The translations under genes and the position numbers were made by a program. The notes beneath the pieces were generated by a model. It was given only the letters and a program-made list of their open reading frames with translations. It ran no database searches and was not told the DNA's origin. Shown in pieces: positions 38,593 to 50,713 of a stretch of 64,000 nt of DNA (positions are counted from its first letter, which is position 1; the number at the start of each line of letters is the position of its first letter). Location of the stretch: assembly GCA_037043015.1 (NCBI GenBank), contig CM073322.1, positions 4,227,601 to 4,291,600 of the forward strand, written 5' to 3'. The DNA is from Bryum argenteum. Taxonomy: Eukaryota > Streptophyta > Bryopsida > Bryales > Bryaceae.

Positions 38593-39592
38593 ATGACTAC
38601 TGTTTTATACATCATTTGGCACACAAGCTCCAACATAGAGAATACTTACAATCTTAGAAAACTTTACCGTAGTTGCTTATCAATTTTAGCAAAGCTTAAA
38701 TTAGTTGGCTAAGATGCCGAAATGCTCTCAAACGTATGTTCACAGTTGAACTAAAATTTTGATTACTATCCGGTCTACAATGACCTCCAAGCACTCCGTT
38801 CTGAAATCAATAAATTATTCTTTTTAAAGTCTGAATTTGAAATTCCAACCGTGGGATCTTGTTCAAAGCCATCCAATTACTGTACCGACCAATTTTCATT
38901 AAATATGACCATACAAATCTTGAGATATATTGAGTCAAAGTTACAACTTTCGTAGAATCAGCATTTGTATTTCACAGAGACCAACTCCATTGACTATTAT
39001 GCCAAAATTCCTAAAAAATCCTTGATTGGTGTGCCAATTTTTTTTTAAAAATAATAAAATAGTTAAATATTCCGCAAGCCTTTGTGTGAAATTGATAATT
39101 TTTAAGAACAATACATGTGCAGAATGTAAAAGAAATATACGAAAAATAAATAAATTCACAAGAGGGGTGTCAAAGTTGGAAGCAATGAAATGGTTTCCCC
39201 CATTGTTTCCCACAATTTGGTAGACTATAGATTTCTCTTTTTGTATTTATCTTTTTTCCTTCAAAATTTTATCACATATTATTAACTTGAAGAGGTTTTT
39301 GTTCTTAGAATTATATGGCAAATAAAAAGAAAAGAAAAACTCAATCTCTTGGGAGGCTATCAAAGTTGGCAGCATGGAAAAAAGTTCCACAGCTATCAAT
39401 GTTGGTAGATTTTGAATAGCTTTTTTTTAGGAATTTTTTGGCCTTGAAATTTGGCAAATATGTAAGAAACTTAAAGAAAAGATTGAGGTAAAATACCAAT
39501 TATTGAGCTTTGAGGAGGCTTTCAAAGTTGGCAATATTGAAAATTTTCTCGCTTCAAATTCAAAAACGTCATTTTGTCTTGTACCCTATTAA

Positions 39593-40157
39593 ACAGTACC
39601 TTCCGTGGATGATTCACGAATTCAACACCTAGGGACAATTTTCCTATCAACTTTGCACATTGCCTGAGCACTCAAAAATAATCTGATTTCAAAACCGTAA
39701 AGTACGTCGTGTCCACAATGACGACTACTACATCTCCAATACAGTTGTACATATTCATCAATGGAAGGGAAAGGAATATAAACATTTAAAAATACTTTAT
39801 ACACTATCCACAAACAAGAGAGAAAGAGATATAGATCATGCATCACGAATGAGCAATAGTATCTAAAGAACAAACTTGCAAGCTCATTCCAAATTTGCAA
39901 GCTAGAATGAACATTGAATTTGAAGCAAAGAATGGTAACACTTGTTTGTGGATAGAGTAAAAAGTATTTTTAATCGTATATAATCCTTTCATTGATGAAT
40001 ATTTACAATTGCATTAAAGATGTAGTAGTCTTCATTGTGGTTGCAACGCACTTTAAAGATTTGAAATCTGATCATTTTTGAGTCCACTGGCAATGTTCAA
40101 AGTTGATAGACAAGCTGTCCCTTGGTGCTGAATTCGTAAATCATCTGGAGGGTACTG
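39593..40157. repeat. 565-bp inverted repeat (foldback)
   Basis: Left arm 39593-39819 and right arm 39941-40157 are inverse copies along their length, at roughly 80-85% identity by eye. Anchor words ACAGTACC, CTATCAACTTTG, CTACTACATCT and CCACAAACAAG all recur inverted. The spacer is about 120 bp and itself contains a repeated TTGCAAGCT. No reading frame. It may be a MITE with very long ends or a hairpin-RNA locus. Confidence 0.8.
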
Positions 40158-42924
40158 TGCTGTACATTCTTTCTACACAGAACAGTTCGTTCGCAGTTCT
40201 CCACGCTTGAGTCCTGTCTTCTGTAAAGTAGTTGTTTAGATCTTGAATGAATCCATAAAAATGTCACAATCTTCTGGAAAAACTCTTGAATTCAACCTCT
40301 GAATTCATAAATCTTGTCAAGTACATAAACAGAATAACTCCATGTTCTAATAATTTTGTGTACATACTCAGGTAAACAACTTTCAGATGTGAAGTGATGA
40401 ACTCATGGTAGTGTCATTAGAGAGGGCTAGGTGTTTGCATCTATGAAACTATTGAAAAGCAACAAGCAATGGATGTTAACAACAAAGATGTGATGGAGGC
40501 AGCCATGGAGGTTCAAGTAGTGCTTGGAGTTGACAAATGAGGGAAGTGTGGGATATTTGTTTGCCAAGTTCACATGAAGAAAAGGGGGAGGGAAGGGGGG
40601 TCCAGCAGCAACGGACCACTTGATGAGTAGTAATCCCACCTTTCATAATCACCTCCACCACCACGTTGCAGCTCGCCACTGGAGGCCATGGTGATGCCCA
40701 TGCGCAGAAAGACGCTCACTTGGGTTGCATGACTACTTCCAGTCAAGGGAAGGGCCCAACTCTGGTGGTATCTTTGCAACCAAAATGTCACCTTCTCTGC
40801 CGATGGGTGTCCCCCCCCTGGAGGTCATTACGTCATCACTGTTGAACTTGTTACACGTTAGGTCATGCGTCACCATGTCATTGGAGTCTCTCTTTCTGGT
40901 GGGTGTTAGTGGGTTCTTGAAGAAACATCAGGCTTTTGGTTTGCTTGCCAGTCTGCGACGGTGCTTGAAGATCTTGCTCACTCTCCATGTACTTGTGCAT
41001 AATTGCAAATAGAGACTTGTGCTATGCGATTGGTGTTGGCTTCTATGCCGTTGCCAATCGCATCTAGCAACAAAGGGTGTGGCATCATTCTGTCCATGTT
41101 TACATACGAGCTTACTCTAGTTCTCGAAGATCCTGTTTCAGCACAACGCTCATGGATGTATCTTGTATGTGATGTCATCCTGATGGTGAACAAAGAATTC
41201 TTATATTCAAGGGAGATGCCAATATCATGCGCATCTTGAGTAAAAATTTAAAATCAGAATTCGTACAAATGATAAAATGTTTCTCAATCTGTTTTGTTGT
41301 AAAGAAGCACAGTTTTGCCGCTTAAGCTGACTTGATGGACCACTTTCGAAGTTGGTAGGCCAGTATTACATAATACGGTATATCATATGTTTGATAATTA
41401 AAATCAAGGTAACAAACTGAAATGGCAATTTTCAAACCCCCCACGAATTCCTCATTATCTGCTTTGAGCTATTAGAGTTTTTGCTACCAATGATAGATTG
41501 TGGCAGAAGCAAAGTGGAACTGAGAAACCATAATGATATGAACTGACTGAGATTTTGCAACAAGCCATCGGGAGCCTCGAGGAGTTGAGTCCAATCCGCT
41601 TTATGATGTGCATTCTCCATGTCCTTTTCCACCCAGGATTCTCATACCCAAGATTCCCATTTGGGTTCACACGGGCCAACGTTTCTTCACTCGTGGAGTA
41701 TAATGCAATACAATGTGCATCCTGTTATGAGCCTTTTTTGCAACAAATTGTATGCCTCAAATCATTTCCTACCTTAATCATTGGAAAAGCAAGCAAGTTT
41801 CAGTTGTGTCTCATAGAAGAAGAAGCTATTGTGGTGAACTCATTCGGATGTGCAAGACTAGTTTTGGTTGATTGCATTACTTGTTTGATGTACATATCAT
41901 ATGGTGCCTGCATAACTTTGTAAACGATCGAAACTTCTAGGTGTTTATGAACTCAAAATTTGGTGCATGTATGAAGTTATGAGAACCTTGAACACTTGTT
42001 TTCATAAAAACAATCAACATGCTAAAAATAAAAAAAAATAAAAAGAAGATCCTCTAATTATATCATGAAAAAGATCAATTAATTCTTCATCTAGGCATTT
42101 TGTTCACACAAAACATTCTTGTCATTCACAACACTTCACTCATTGTGAGTGTAGAATAATTTTCCGCATGCGTAAGTCTCGTGACTAAGTAAAGATTTTA
42201 GTAGCTTAATCAGGTTCGAGTTGTAATTATCAAGTGACGTACCCAAATATTCTTCCGTATAAGGCAAAACCATCTTCGTAATTTACTTGTTCTACGGATT
42301 CTATGTTGGATTTACAAGTGTTGGCACCGCTTGTTATTGAACATCAACATCAATTGGGGGGGCCGGTTGCTTGAAAGGGTCCGCAGCTAGCGATGGGAAG
42401 AAATATCAAAATTCTTGGTCAGCAATCTTGAACTACCATGCGAAGTTGACATACCTCCACACGCTATTCACGATAATTTGGAGCCCCAATCCTTATTGAG
42501 CACATGATTATAAGGGTTACATCAAGCGATAGCGAGAGGGTGTTCACGCGTCACTAGCGGAACTCCCCTTGTGCCATCATGCAATTTCTTTAGCCATAAA
42601 CTATTGCCTCAGCTGTGGATCACTTTGTACACCGCGTTAAAAGCGTTAAAAGATTTGTAAGGCTGGGGTGAATGACTCTCATGGATAAGTCATTAATCGT
42701 AAGCAGTTTTTTCATGTTTCATTTTGATCGGGATCACAAGGGTGTGGCACACAATCACAGCATTTTCACTCCCTTCCTTCGTAGTAGTCAAGAGGTTACC
42801 ATTTTTGCCCAAAGCTTGTAACCTATCAGAGCATGCATAACAAAGCAATTCATCTGTTGTGATCGCCAATTCTGCAATTGGCCGTATGCCAACTGCCTAC
42901 AAAATGACAGCTTTTATATTGTAA
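40158..42924. other. Spacer with unassigned short frames
   Basis: Modest GC enrichment at 40440-41120. Reading frames up to about 120 codons occur (for example 41555-41923 +) but none shows a known motif. Non-coding transcripts or a decayed gene cannot be excluded. Confidence 0.35.
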
Positions 42925-43317
42925 TAGAGAAATCTGCTAAGTAGTCCCCAGTTTGGACCCCAGTTGGTCCACAGTCCGTTGTTTCGTGCCTTGTTTTCAA
43001 TTATCCGCTAAGTAGAACGGACTAGGGACCAAATGCACCAAATTGGGGACCAGATGTACACTAGGGACTTTCACACACAGATGAACAACAATCATGCCCC
43101 TTCGGTCTTCCGTGCATCACGTTGCGGACTGGGCACCGAACTGAATTCGGGACCAAACTCAGAAAACCATCAAAATCATGCATTTTAAAGTTTAGTCCCC
43201 TGTTCGATCTTGGAGTAAAAATTCGGTGCCCAGTTCGACGCTTGGTCCCCACTCCGACCAAAACTGGGTGTTTCACTGTTTTGGTTCCTAGTCCATCATA
43301 CTTAGCGGATTTCTCTA
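42925..43317. mobile_element. TA-type MITE, GAGAAATCCGC family, copy 2 (393 bp)
   Basis: TAGAGAAATCTGCTAAG and CTTAGCGGATTTCTCTA, TA-bounded, same orientation as 38205-38592 and co-linear with it throughout. Confidence 0.85.
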
Positions 43318-46300
43318 ATATTACTTGTCTTCTATAATGTCATCACTGCTCTCTATAATATTATTTGATATCTGGAATCTCATCAAAGTTTTCTATGATA
43401 ATACCTATAATTCCTTTTATATCACCTCTCTCTGAAATGAACAGCCTGGAAAATTGAGGTTTTGAGACAAATTCACATGTTTTTGGTGTTTTTCTTCTTT
43501 TTCGTTGCACTTAACTAGAACCAACCATTTCTGTGGACTACCTCCATTTCATTATTAATAGTTGAGAATTGTGATAGAGTACAGAAGGTGAGTACAGCTA
43601 AACTTGTAAAAAGTTAAGGTTCGAATAGGTGGTGAACGGTGATGTGTGAGATGCTACAGATAGTTCAAAAAGTTGATGCAATGGTCTTAGATGAGTGCTT
43701 GTGAAATATAGAATAGATGAGAGTGCAGATTGAATCTGTTATTGAAATCACAAAAACTAGAATGTACCCACAAACTCTGAAACATAAATAAAATGCTAGT
43801 AGTGGAGCTGGAAGCTGTTTGGTTTATGGACCATCGTTTAGTATTCATTGGATGATAAGATTGTTCAGAATCATGTAAACTATGTCGTTCCATCAAGTGT
43901 ATTAGATGTCATCCATGTTGCAGTGAACATGTATGGTTGATTCTGAACTCTATGTCAAATGAATAATGCAGTCATCTTTTTTCGATACACTTGGAAATTT
44001 CTCATGGTGTTCAACCCATATAGAAAATTAAAACCCAACACGGACCGAGGGGTTTTGAGGGTTTCCGCATGAACAACAAAACTTAGCCAATTTTAACATC
44101 TATAATCCCACAAATGAAGAAGAATCAACGCTTCAGATTTGGCTTGCATGTAGAATGTCAAGTTAAGTATAAGATCCTGCGGTTGGATTTTTAAAATATT
44201 TCTTAGATTGAGCTTTGTTTAGTCTTGAAATAGAAGAGGTCATTTTTTGTAATGTAAGCACTTTTGCACCAAAGATCAATCATTTGGTATGGCACTCTGA
44301 GGCAATGTGCAAGAAATATTTCAGTAAGATGTTAGATCCCAAAACATTCTTATGCATAAGTAGGATGGTGAGACAAATCCCGTACGGCACACACTCTAAA
44401 TTTTAAAAAAGTACACTAAGTGGAGATTGTGGGGGAAGTAAAGTGTAATAAGTATTTTAAGTGTCACTTAATACACACGGGCACAATTTCCGGGTTTCCT
44501 GCAAGAAGATTAAACCACATCGTGTATGAATGAAGGATAAGAAAGAAGTGGAGGTGCAAATAATGCTGCTTGGATCATGCATGAAGGGAAGAAGGGTGAC
44601 TCCTCATTCTGCAAGTATCAGGATAAAACTTCAAACTTCCAAGCAAGTCCCATGGACATGATTTTAGTGTAATTTGACACCCGTGGGCATTAAAGGGTTA
44701 AAGAGGCATGGATGATGCTCGTGATATGCACCGGCCCGGCCCGGCCCCGAGGGAGGGAGGGAGGGTCCGGGTCCGGGAGGGGTGGGTTGATGCTGGTGTG
44801 CATGGAAGCTGGGCAGCCTGGCAGAGTTGGCGCATGAAGGCAGGGTGAGGGACCACAGAGTAGTCGCTGGGCATGCCAAAAATTGGGCTCTCACTTTTGG
44901 GTGCTGCTTCAGCACGATCTGCAGTACCTCCCACCCCACCCACCTACCCATCAATTTGGGTTGAGGTCCCCGGCCCAGCCCCCTCGGCCCTCCCCCTCCC
45001 TCCGCTAGTCGTCCCTCCTCCTGATGTGGCATGTCGCACCCCACTGCATGCACACCCGCTTTTCCCCTTTGGCCCCTTTGGCCCCTTTCCAAGAATGAAG
45101 CCATGAGTCTCGCACTCTCGTTCTTCTTGTAGTTACCAAAAGCACATACACAATTCCATTCTCCAAATATTTTTATCAATTTTTCGATGCACTTTCCATT
45201 GACGCAGAATTCATTCTCATGTCATGTTTTGTTCTGCCCTCACTGTGGTCACTGTTGGTGAGCAACTTTTTCATGATGTATGATATATTTGTATATGAGC
45301 TGCAATACATTCTTGTCTAGATGGGAATTATTTTCTAAGTATTATCACTCAGTTGAATGTTGCTATTGACATGGTGGGTTAATGCTAAGACTTCTTCTCA
45401 TGTATGTAACTGTTTTACTAAGTAGATTGAACCTTATGTGTAAGGAAGATTTGTGATGGCCATTACGGTAGGTTGTTTCAACAAAAAGTTGGAATGTAGG
45501 TTATTCATTGAGATAACCTTTGATGTATTGGAGTAGTTACTATTGGCTTCTATTTCAACCAATATTTAAATGATTCTTGTTTCTTTACATATTGGTTTTG
45601 ATACTTTATGTTTGATGCATTGGCTAAAGTAACGTGATTAAAGTAACCAAAATATCATATACTTAGGTGTGAATAATGCAACTATAATCTTACCTTCTTA
45701 GGAGTTTGGGGTTGCTTGTAGGAGGAGGAATATGTTGTAGGAGTGGATCATGGTTATTATATAACAAAGCAACCACATTAGCATAGTGGATAAGTGTATC
45801 TTTGGTCAACTACCCAAAAAGTAAGTCAATTATACATGTTACTCTTGATATTGGACATGCGTGTTCAAAACAACAACCATCATACCAACTTGCCTTATAG
45901 TAGTCAACGACAAGACACATTTAGATACTGTATGTCAATTCTTCCGTTGTCTAGCAATGTTTTAGAATCTAAGTGCAAAAGGATATAGGTGCTTGACAAG
46001 TTTTCACCTAGTCAAGCTTCGTCAAAAGGTGCTTTAAAACAACTGCAAAGGTTGACCAAGTTGGAAAAGGTTGATACATGTTTACAATATATCCGAACTT
46101 ACTTGTACTATTCAGCCGATGTTGAAATAGTAGAAGAAAGAATCCAGTTTTAGAATTTGACCATAGTTTATAAACTGGGCCATTACTCATGACAATATAA
46201 CTTGTTCACACATTTGTAAAGTTATACCAACTGCAAAGAATTAAAGGTTGACCAAGTTGCTAGAATGAAATGTATATGCATTGGTGAGTTAAATTTTTGT

Positions 46301-46434
46301 AAGTGAAATTAAATAACTTGCAGACATATTTCTCTATCACAATTAAACAAGTAGTGTAATGCAATGATGTATCTAGCTAGTGCATGAAAAATCTTTGTTT
46401 GAAAATTTAATAATTTATCAACTCATTCTGAGAT
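43318..46434. other. Gene-free spacer with a GC-rich island
   Basis: Mostly AT-rich. The segment 44700-45090 is strongly GC-rich and low-complexity, with G-run tracts at 44751-44786 and C-rich text after 44930. Open frames there on both strands look compositional. Confidence 0.4.
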
Positions 46435-47250
46435 TTAACCCCTAAAAATCTCACTCTGTTTTTAACTAAAAAAAAACACATCTTAAAAAAAAGTGTCATA
46501 GATGGAGATGAAGGTGACTTATTTAGATTGGACATGTACAATCTTTATGGTAGACTTATTGTAGGTCATGTTGATAAAAATTGGAGTCATAAAGCCTTGT
46601 AGATTGCGAGATCACTAACACGGGATTACACATTAGTGCGAAAAAGAAACCACAAATTTCATAATTTACACTCCAGTGTCCAAAACTAGATCCTTTGTAG
46701 TCAAACCTATGTCGTACCCTCAAAACACCTTTGATCAAATCAAGATTTCTACCACTAAATAGACTCTTTGTGGAATCCATCCCAAAAATAAAGTTGAAAT
46801 CTAACGGTGAATGAAGGAGATTTAGATTCACAAATTTCATCCAATTTTCTACTTTTTTCATTGGAAAACATCATTGCAAATCCAATACCAAAGTTATTTG
46901 GATCAAAAATTGTCCAACTACTTTTTTTTAGAATTCATCTTAAGTGCATCCTTTTGTAAAAATAAATGAATCAGGTTAACCTATTTTGATTCCACATACT
47001 TGGCTTGCAATGGTGAAACATGCCTTCTGTTTGAAATCCCAAGGACAAAAGTTTCCTTCAATTCAATGGATGCCATCAATTCATACTTTATTTTATGGGT
47101 TCGAAGATTTTATCACAAAAAATAAACTCAATTTGAGGCTCAATCCAAGTGATTTCATCCAAAATGGACTGGAGATGAAGAAGTTATGGCTCTTCAAGTT
47201 GTTGCTTGTCATCCAAAATGTTGTTTTTCAATATTCGATAAGGCACCCAT
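46435..47250 (+). mobile_element. Long TTAA-ended non-autonomous element, copy 3
   Basis: Starts TTAACCCCTAAAAATCTCAC. The interior follows copy 2 closely: AAAGTGTCATAGATGGAGATG, TAGATTGCGAGATCA, TCAATTCATACTTTATTTTATG, AAGAAGTTATGGCTCTTCAAG, CATCCAAAATGTTG. The right end is eroded and its border is approximate. Confidence 0.55.
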
Positions 47251-47377
47251 TTTGGGCCTTGAGGTTTGAAAACCTTCCTTACCAAGCCCAAGTCTATAAC
47301 GAAGATATTTCAAAAAAATTTAGAAATGTGATGTGCAGAAATAATACTCATTCTTACTTATAAACGAGAATCAATGG

Positions 47378-47765
47378 TTTGGAATGTTTAGGGCACCACA
47401 AGCCTTGGCTTGGTGGTTAGGGCTTGGGCCCCCAATAAGGAGGTCGTGGGTTCCATTCCCCATGCCGGCGTAGTGCTCACCACTATAGTCCACCCAACTA
47501 TTGTGGGGGGTCTTAGGACCTTGTTGTATGGGTACCTCAAAGCCCTTTGGGGGGATACTATGTCAAGTATCTCCAAGGCATTAGTAACTAGGCTAGAAAC
47601 TAGCGTAGTTATAGTGTCCACCCTCGAGAGGGGGAAGTAGTATTGTTCCAATTTCCCTTTGTCCGGTGGCCATCGGGATATTAGCATTACGAACGGACAC
47701 TTCATTCACGCCGGCCCCTTAGAAAGGGACCGGAGTTTCTATCTATCTATCTTTGGAATGTTTAG
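47378..47765 (+). mobile_element. tRNA-derived SINE, copy 1, with 14-bp target-site duplication
   Basis: Body 47392-47751 (360 bp) between two perfect copies of TTTGGAATGTTTAG (47378-47391 and 47752-47765). The head is tRNA-like: an A-box-like TGGCTTGGTGG at 47406-47416 and a B-box-like GGTTCCATTCC at 47449-47459, at tRNA-like positions 15 and 58 of the element. The tail is a short TATC repeat rather than poly(A). The middle is not recognised. Its closest relative is the inverted copy at 61611-61994. Confidence 0.88.
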
Positions 47766-47810
47766 CAAATCCATGATTTCTATATTAATTTCTTGTACAC
47801 TACCTAACTC

Positions 47811-48331
47811 TTGAGGGCCCAAGGGCATTTTTGAGCCTTCAAAGTTGAGGTATGATTTAAGATATTTTTCCCATATGGTATTTCCAACAGCAAGAACTTC
47901 AAATTAACTACTTGCACTAACATCATGTAAAATTTCAACCGTTAGATCTTTCCCCTTTGTGAGATGATAACGTCCAAAGCTAATTCAAAAAAAAATTTGC
48001 GGAACTTTGGAGCTTGCTCTTGTAAAATGGTAAAAGCTTGAACTTGAATTTTTGTTGAAATTTCAGTAGTAGTATCATCATAAACATATTTCTCAAGAAG
48101 AAATCCAATAAAATACTAAATTTTGCTACCTTATGTGGGCTTCAAAACTAAAATTTGTGTTAAAAACTTTTAGTTAAGAATTTGACTTTGCAAATTCTCA
48201 CACACACATACCTTAGAGAATAAGAAACATCCAGTAAAAAACTAAAGCAAAAACAATAATTTAAACCCCTTCATCTAGGATGCACATAACAACAAAAGCT
48301 CATTTGGGTTTCTTGGGCTGGTAGGGGTTAA
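47811..48331 (+). mobile_element. TTAA-ended element, family C copy 1
   Basis: The right end GGTAGGGGTTAA is clear. The left end near CCTAACTCTTGAGGG is degraded. The interior is co-linear with 50117-50713: CAACCGTTAGATCTT, GCTTGCTCTTGTAAAAT, CTTCATCTAGGATGC, AAAAGCTCATTT. Its terminal TTAA (48328-48331) is also the first TTAA of the next element. Confidence 0.55.
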
Positions 48332-48696
48332 CCCTTAAAGGTCCTTCCACTCCTCAATGGGCAACCTACAATTGGATCTCAGCATCTTTTGGACTTGGGC
48401 AACATGAATAGTGCACTTTTTGAACTTGGGTAGCATGAATGAACCAATCAATGATGAGTTTGCAACCTCCTACAAGGTTTTGTGCAATCCCAATCTACCT
48501 ACCACAATCCTTTCAAAGTACAAATCACTCATACAAATTGCGATTTGAATTGTAGGATTTCACCTTGTAGATGCATCACAAAAAGATGACGAGAATGTAA
48601 TAAAAAAACAAGTGACAAATTGAGAATCGAAATAGCTACAGGCAAGATTCTGTTGGAAAACAGCCCGAGGGGCTGACAGGCGCCTTTGAGGGTTAA
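48328..48696 (+). mobile_element. 369-bp TTAA-ended MITE, family A copy 2
   Basis: Starts TTAACCCTTAAAGGTCC and ends CGCCTTTGAGGGTTAA; the ends have drifted but the interior matches 15446-15815 closely. It abuts the family C element on its left through a shared TTAA. Confidence 0.78.
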
Positions 48697-49146
48697 GTGC
48701 CAAACCAAATCACATTATTCTTCAACTTCGATTTGAAGGTTTGTTGAAATCCTAAGTACTAGTAGTCTCATTCCTAGCACAATACCTAATTCCTCACTAT
48801 ACTTCTCATACAATTACCACATAACTCATGAAGTCAACATGACATACATTGTATTTTGTGACCCACCAAGTTCACAAGCTAATGTTCTAATCTTGACAAC
48901 AATTTTTTTCTATATCAATCCTGGAGATATCCTAGATTCCAAGCTCATAGCAAGGTAGTTGGTGAAGATTTTTAGAAATTGACAAAACTCAAAGACGAGA
49001 GATGGGGGTGATAACAAGGTGAGGCACAAAATGTATCCATTAAGTTGTCTAGCAGCTGAGCCTCAAAAGTTAAGGCATCCTGAGAATCGGCTTGCCATTC
49101 CTCCCGAAGAGTCACAACTTGAGCATGTTTTGAAGATCTGGTCCAT
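48697..49146. other. Spacer
   Basis: No gene or repeat recognised. Confidence 0.4.
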
Positions 49147-49385
49147 TTAAGGGAGAGTGCTCAAAATTGGAGCGGTATCAATAATGGAGCACTATGCTTC
49201 AAGACACAGAGGTACATAATGGCTTCTTCGCTCAACTGTAGCATGTACTCACTGCAAACATTATAGTGTGCAGAATTAGGGCACCATTTTAGTAACACCT
49301 ACAAGATCGCCTTCAAAAATTCATATCTTCATTACAGATTGGGAAATCTGAAATTTTTTTGCCAATTTTGAGCACTCTCCCTTAA
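49147..49385. mobile_element. 239-bp TTAA-flanked MITE, family D
   Basis: GGGAGAGTGCTCAAAATTGG (49151-49170) and its perfect inverse CCAATTTTGAGCACTCTCCC (49362-49381) are each flanked on the outside by TTAA. This is the cleanest TTAA-target example in the window. The right TTAA is shared with the next element. Confidence 0.85.
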
Positions 49386-49752
49386 CCCTTAAACGCCCAA
49401 GCAAGCCCGAGGGGCTTGATTCCAACAGAATCTTCCCTGTAGCTCTCACTGTGCTCAACTTTTCACTTATATTTTGATGTCAAACTGGTCACCTCCTTAT
49501 GATGCATTCAAAAAAAGAAATTTTACAATTCAAATCACAATTTGTATGAGTGATTTTGTGGTTTGAAAGGATTGTGGTAGGTAGGTCGGGGTGGTACATA
49601 ACCTTGTAGGAGGTTGCAAGCTCATCATTGATTGGTCCATTCATGATGCCCAAGTTCAAAAAGTGCACTATTCATGGTGCCCAAGTCCAAAAGATGCTGT
49701 GATCCAATTTTGGGCTGCCCGTTTTAGACCCCAAGGGCGTTTAAGGGTTAAA
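49382..49752 (-). mobile_element. 371-bp TTAA-ended MITE, family A copy 3 (inverted)
   Basis: Starts TTAACCCTTAAACGCCC and ends GGGCGTTTAAGGGTTAA. The interior is the inverse of 15446-15815 along its whole length with few differences, so it is a comparatively young copy. It is directly joined to the family D element at its left TTAA. Confidence 0.82.
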
Positions 49753-50116
49753 GAAAGGAGGGTCTCAGCATTCGAGGGAGCAGTGATGGAACATAATCCC
49801 ACAGAATTATGGGATGCTCCATGGCTGATGTGAGAATTGCTGCGAGGCACCTGTGACCTCGTGATCTCCTCCAACTATTTTATGCTCTCCCTCCTTTTGC
49901 TTACACCCCAACAGTGTTCTGGAAGATGCATCGAGCTACTCCACAAGCATTCTAGTGTACGCAGCTAAGCAATTGATGTGAGAATTGCTGCGAGGAGATT
50001 GGATCAATTGGAATCATCAAATTTGGATCTATCTTGAACTAGTTATAAAGTTTGGAAGTGGAACTCATAAGTGTACCTATGACTAGTTGGTTTTTGTACT
50101 GCACATTGTGGGTACA

Positions 50117-50713
50117 TTAACTCCTAACTGTCCGTGTGTATTTTGGGAGCTTGAAACCTCAAAACTGCAATTTTCTAGCTCTATGTACTCCCAAAGATGT
50201 GAATCAATTTTCTATTTTACGTTTTGAAGCTTCCAACCGTAAGATCTTGTTACGTGAGACTATGTTTAGTTGTTGTTCCAAAAAATGACTGCTGCATGTC
50301 TATGTGTTGAGAGATCATAACATCCAAAGTTTGTCTTTCAAGTTTTTTTTGCACCTTGTCAAGATTGTATTTGAAACTTTTGGAGGTTGCCCTTGTAAAA
50401 TTGCAAACTTTTGACTAGAGGCCCTTTGAATCTTAGGTAGTGATGTGGTCATGTTTATTTCCAAAGAAAATTCAAGAAAAAGCTAAATTTAAACTCCCCC
50501 ATATCAGCCCGCACCCCAAGAGTTGTCCTAGAAGATTTCAAAATTGGAATTTGGCTTTGTAACTTTTACCACATACACTTTGCAGTATAAAGAGAACCGA
50601 GTAAAAAATATTTAAAAATAAAAAGATCAGCCAAGAATATTACTTTTAACACCTTCATCTAGGCTGCCCAAAATTGCAAAAAGCTCATTTCAGCGTTAAC
50701 TATCAGGGTTTAA
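50117..50713 (+). mobile_element. TTAA-ended element, family C copy 2 (about 600 bp)
   Basis: Starts TTAACTCCTAACTGTCCG and ends near CAGGGTTTAA. The interior matches 47811-48331 over its length (CAACCGTAAGATCTTGTT, AGATCATAACATCCAAAG, TTGCCCTTGTAAAATTGC, CACCTTCATCTAGGCTGCC). No coding capacity. Confidence 0.55.

Noticed and set aside
43061-43337. 71-codon frames on both strands
   Set aside because: Inside or overlapping a MITE (42925-43317); the other copy at 38205-38592 does not keep the same frames open.
44664-45179. 171-codon minus-strand frame
   Set aside because: Lies on a GC-rich low-complexity island, Pro/Gly-rich without any motif, and overlapped by open frames in other phases.
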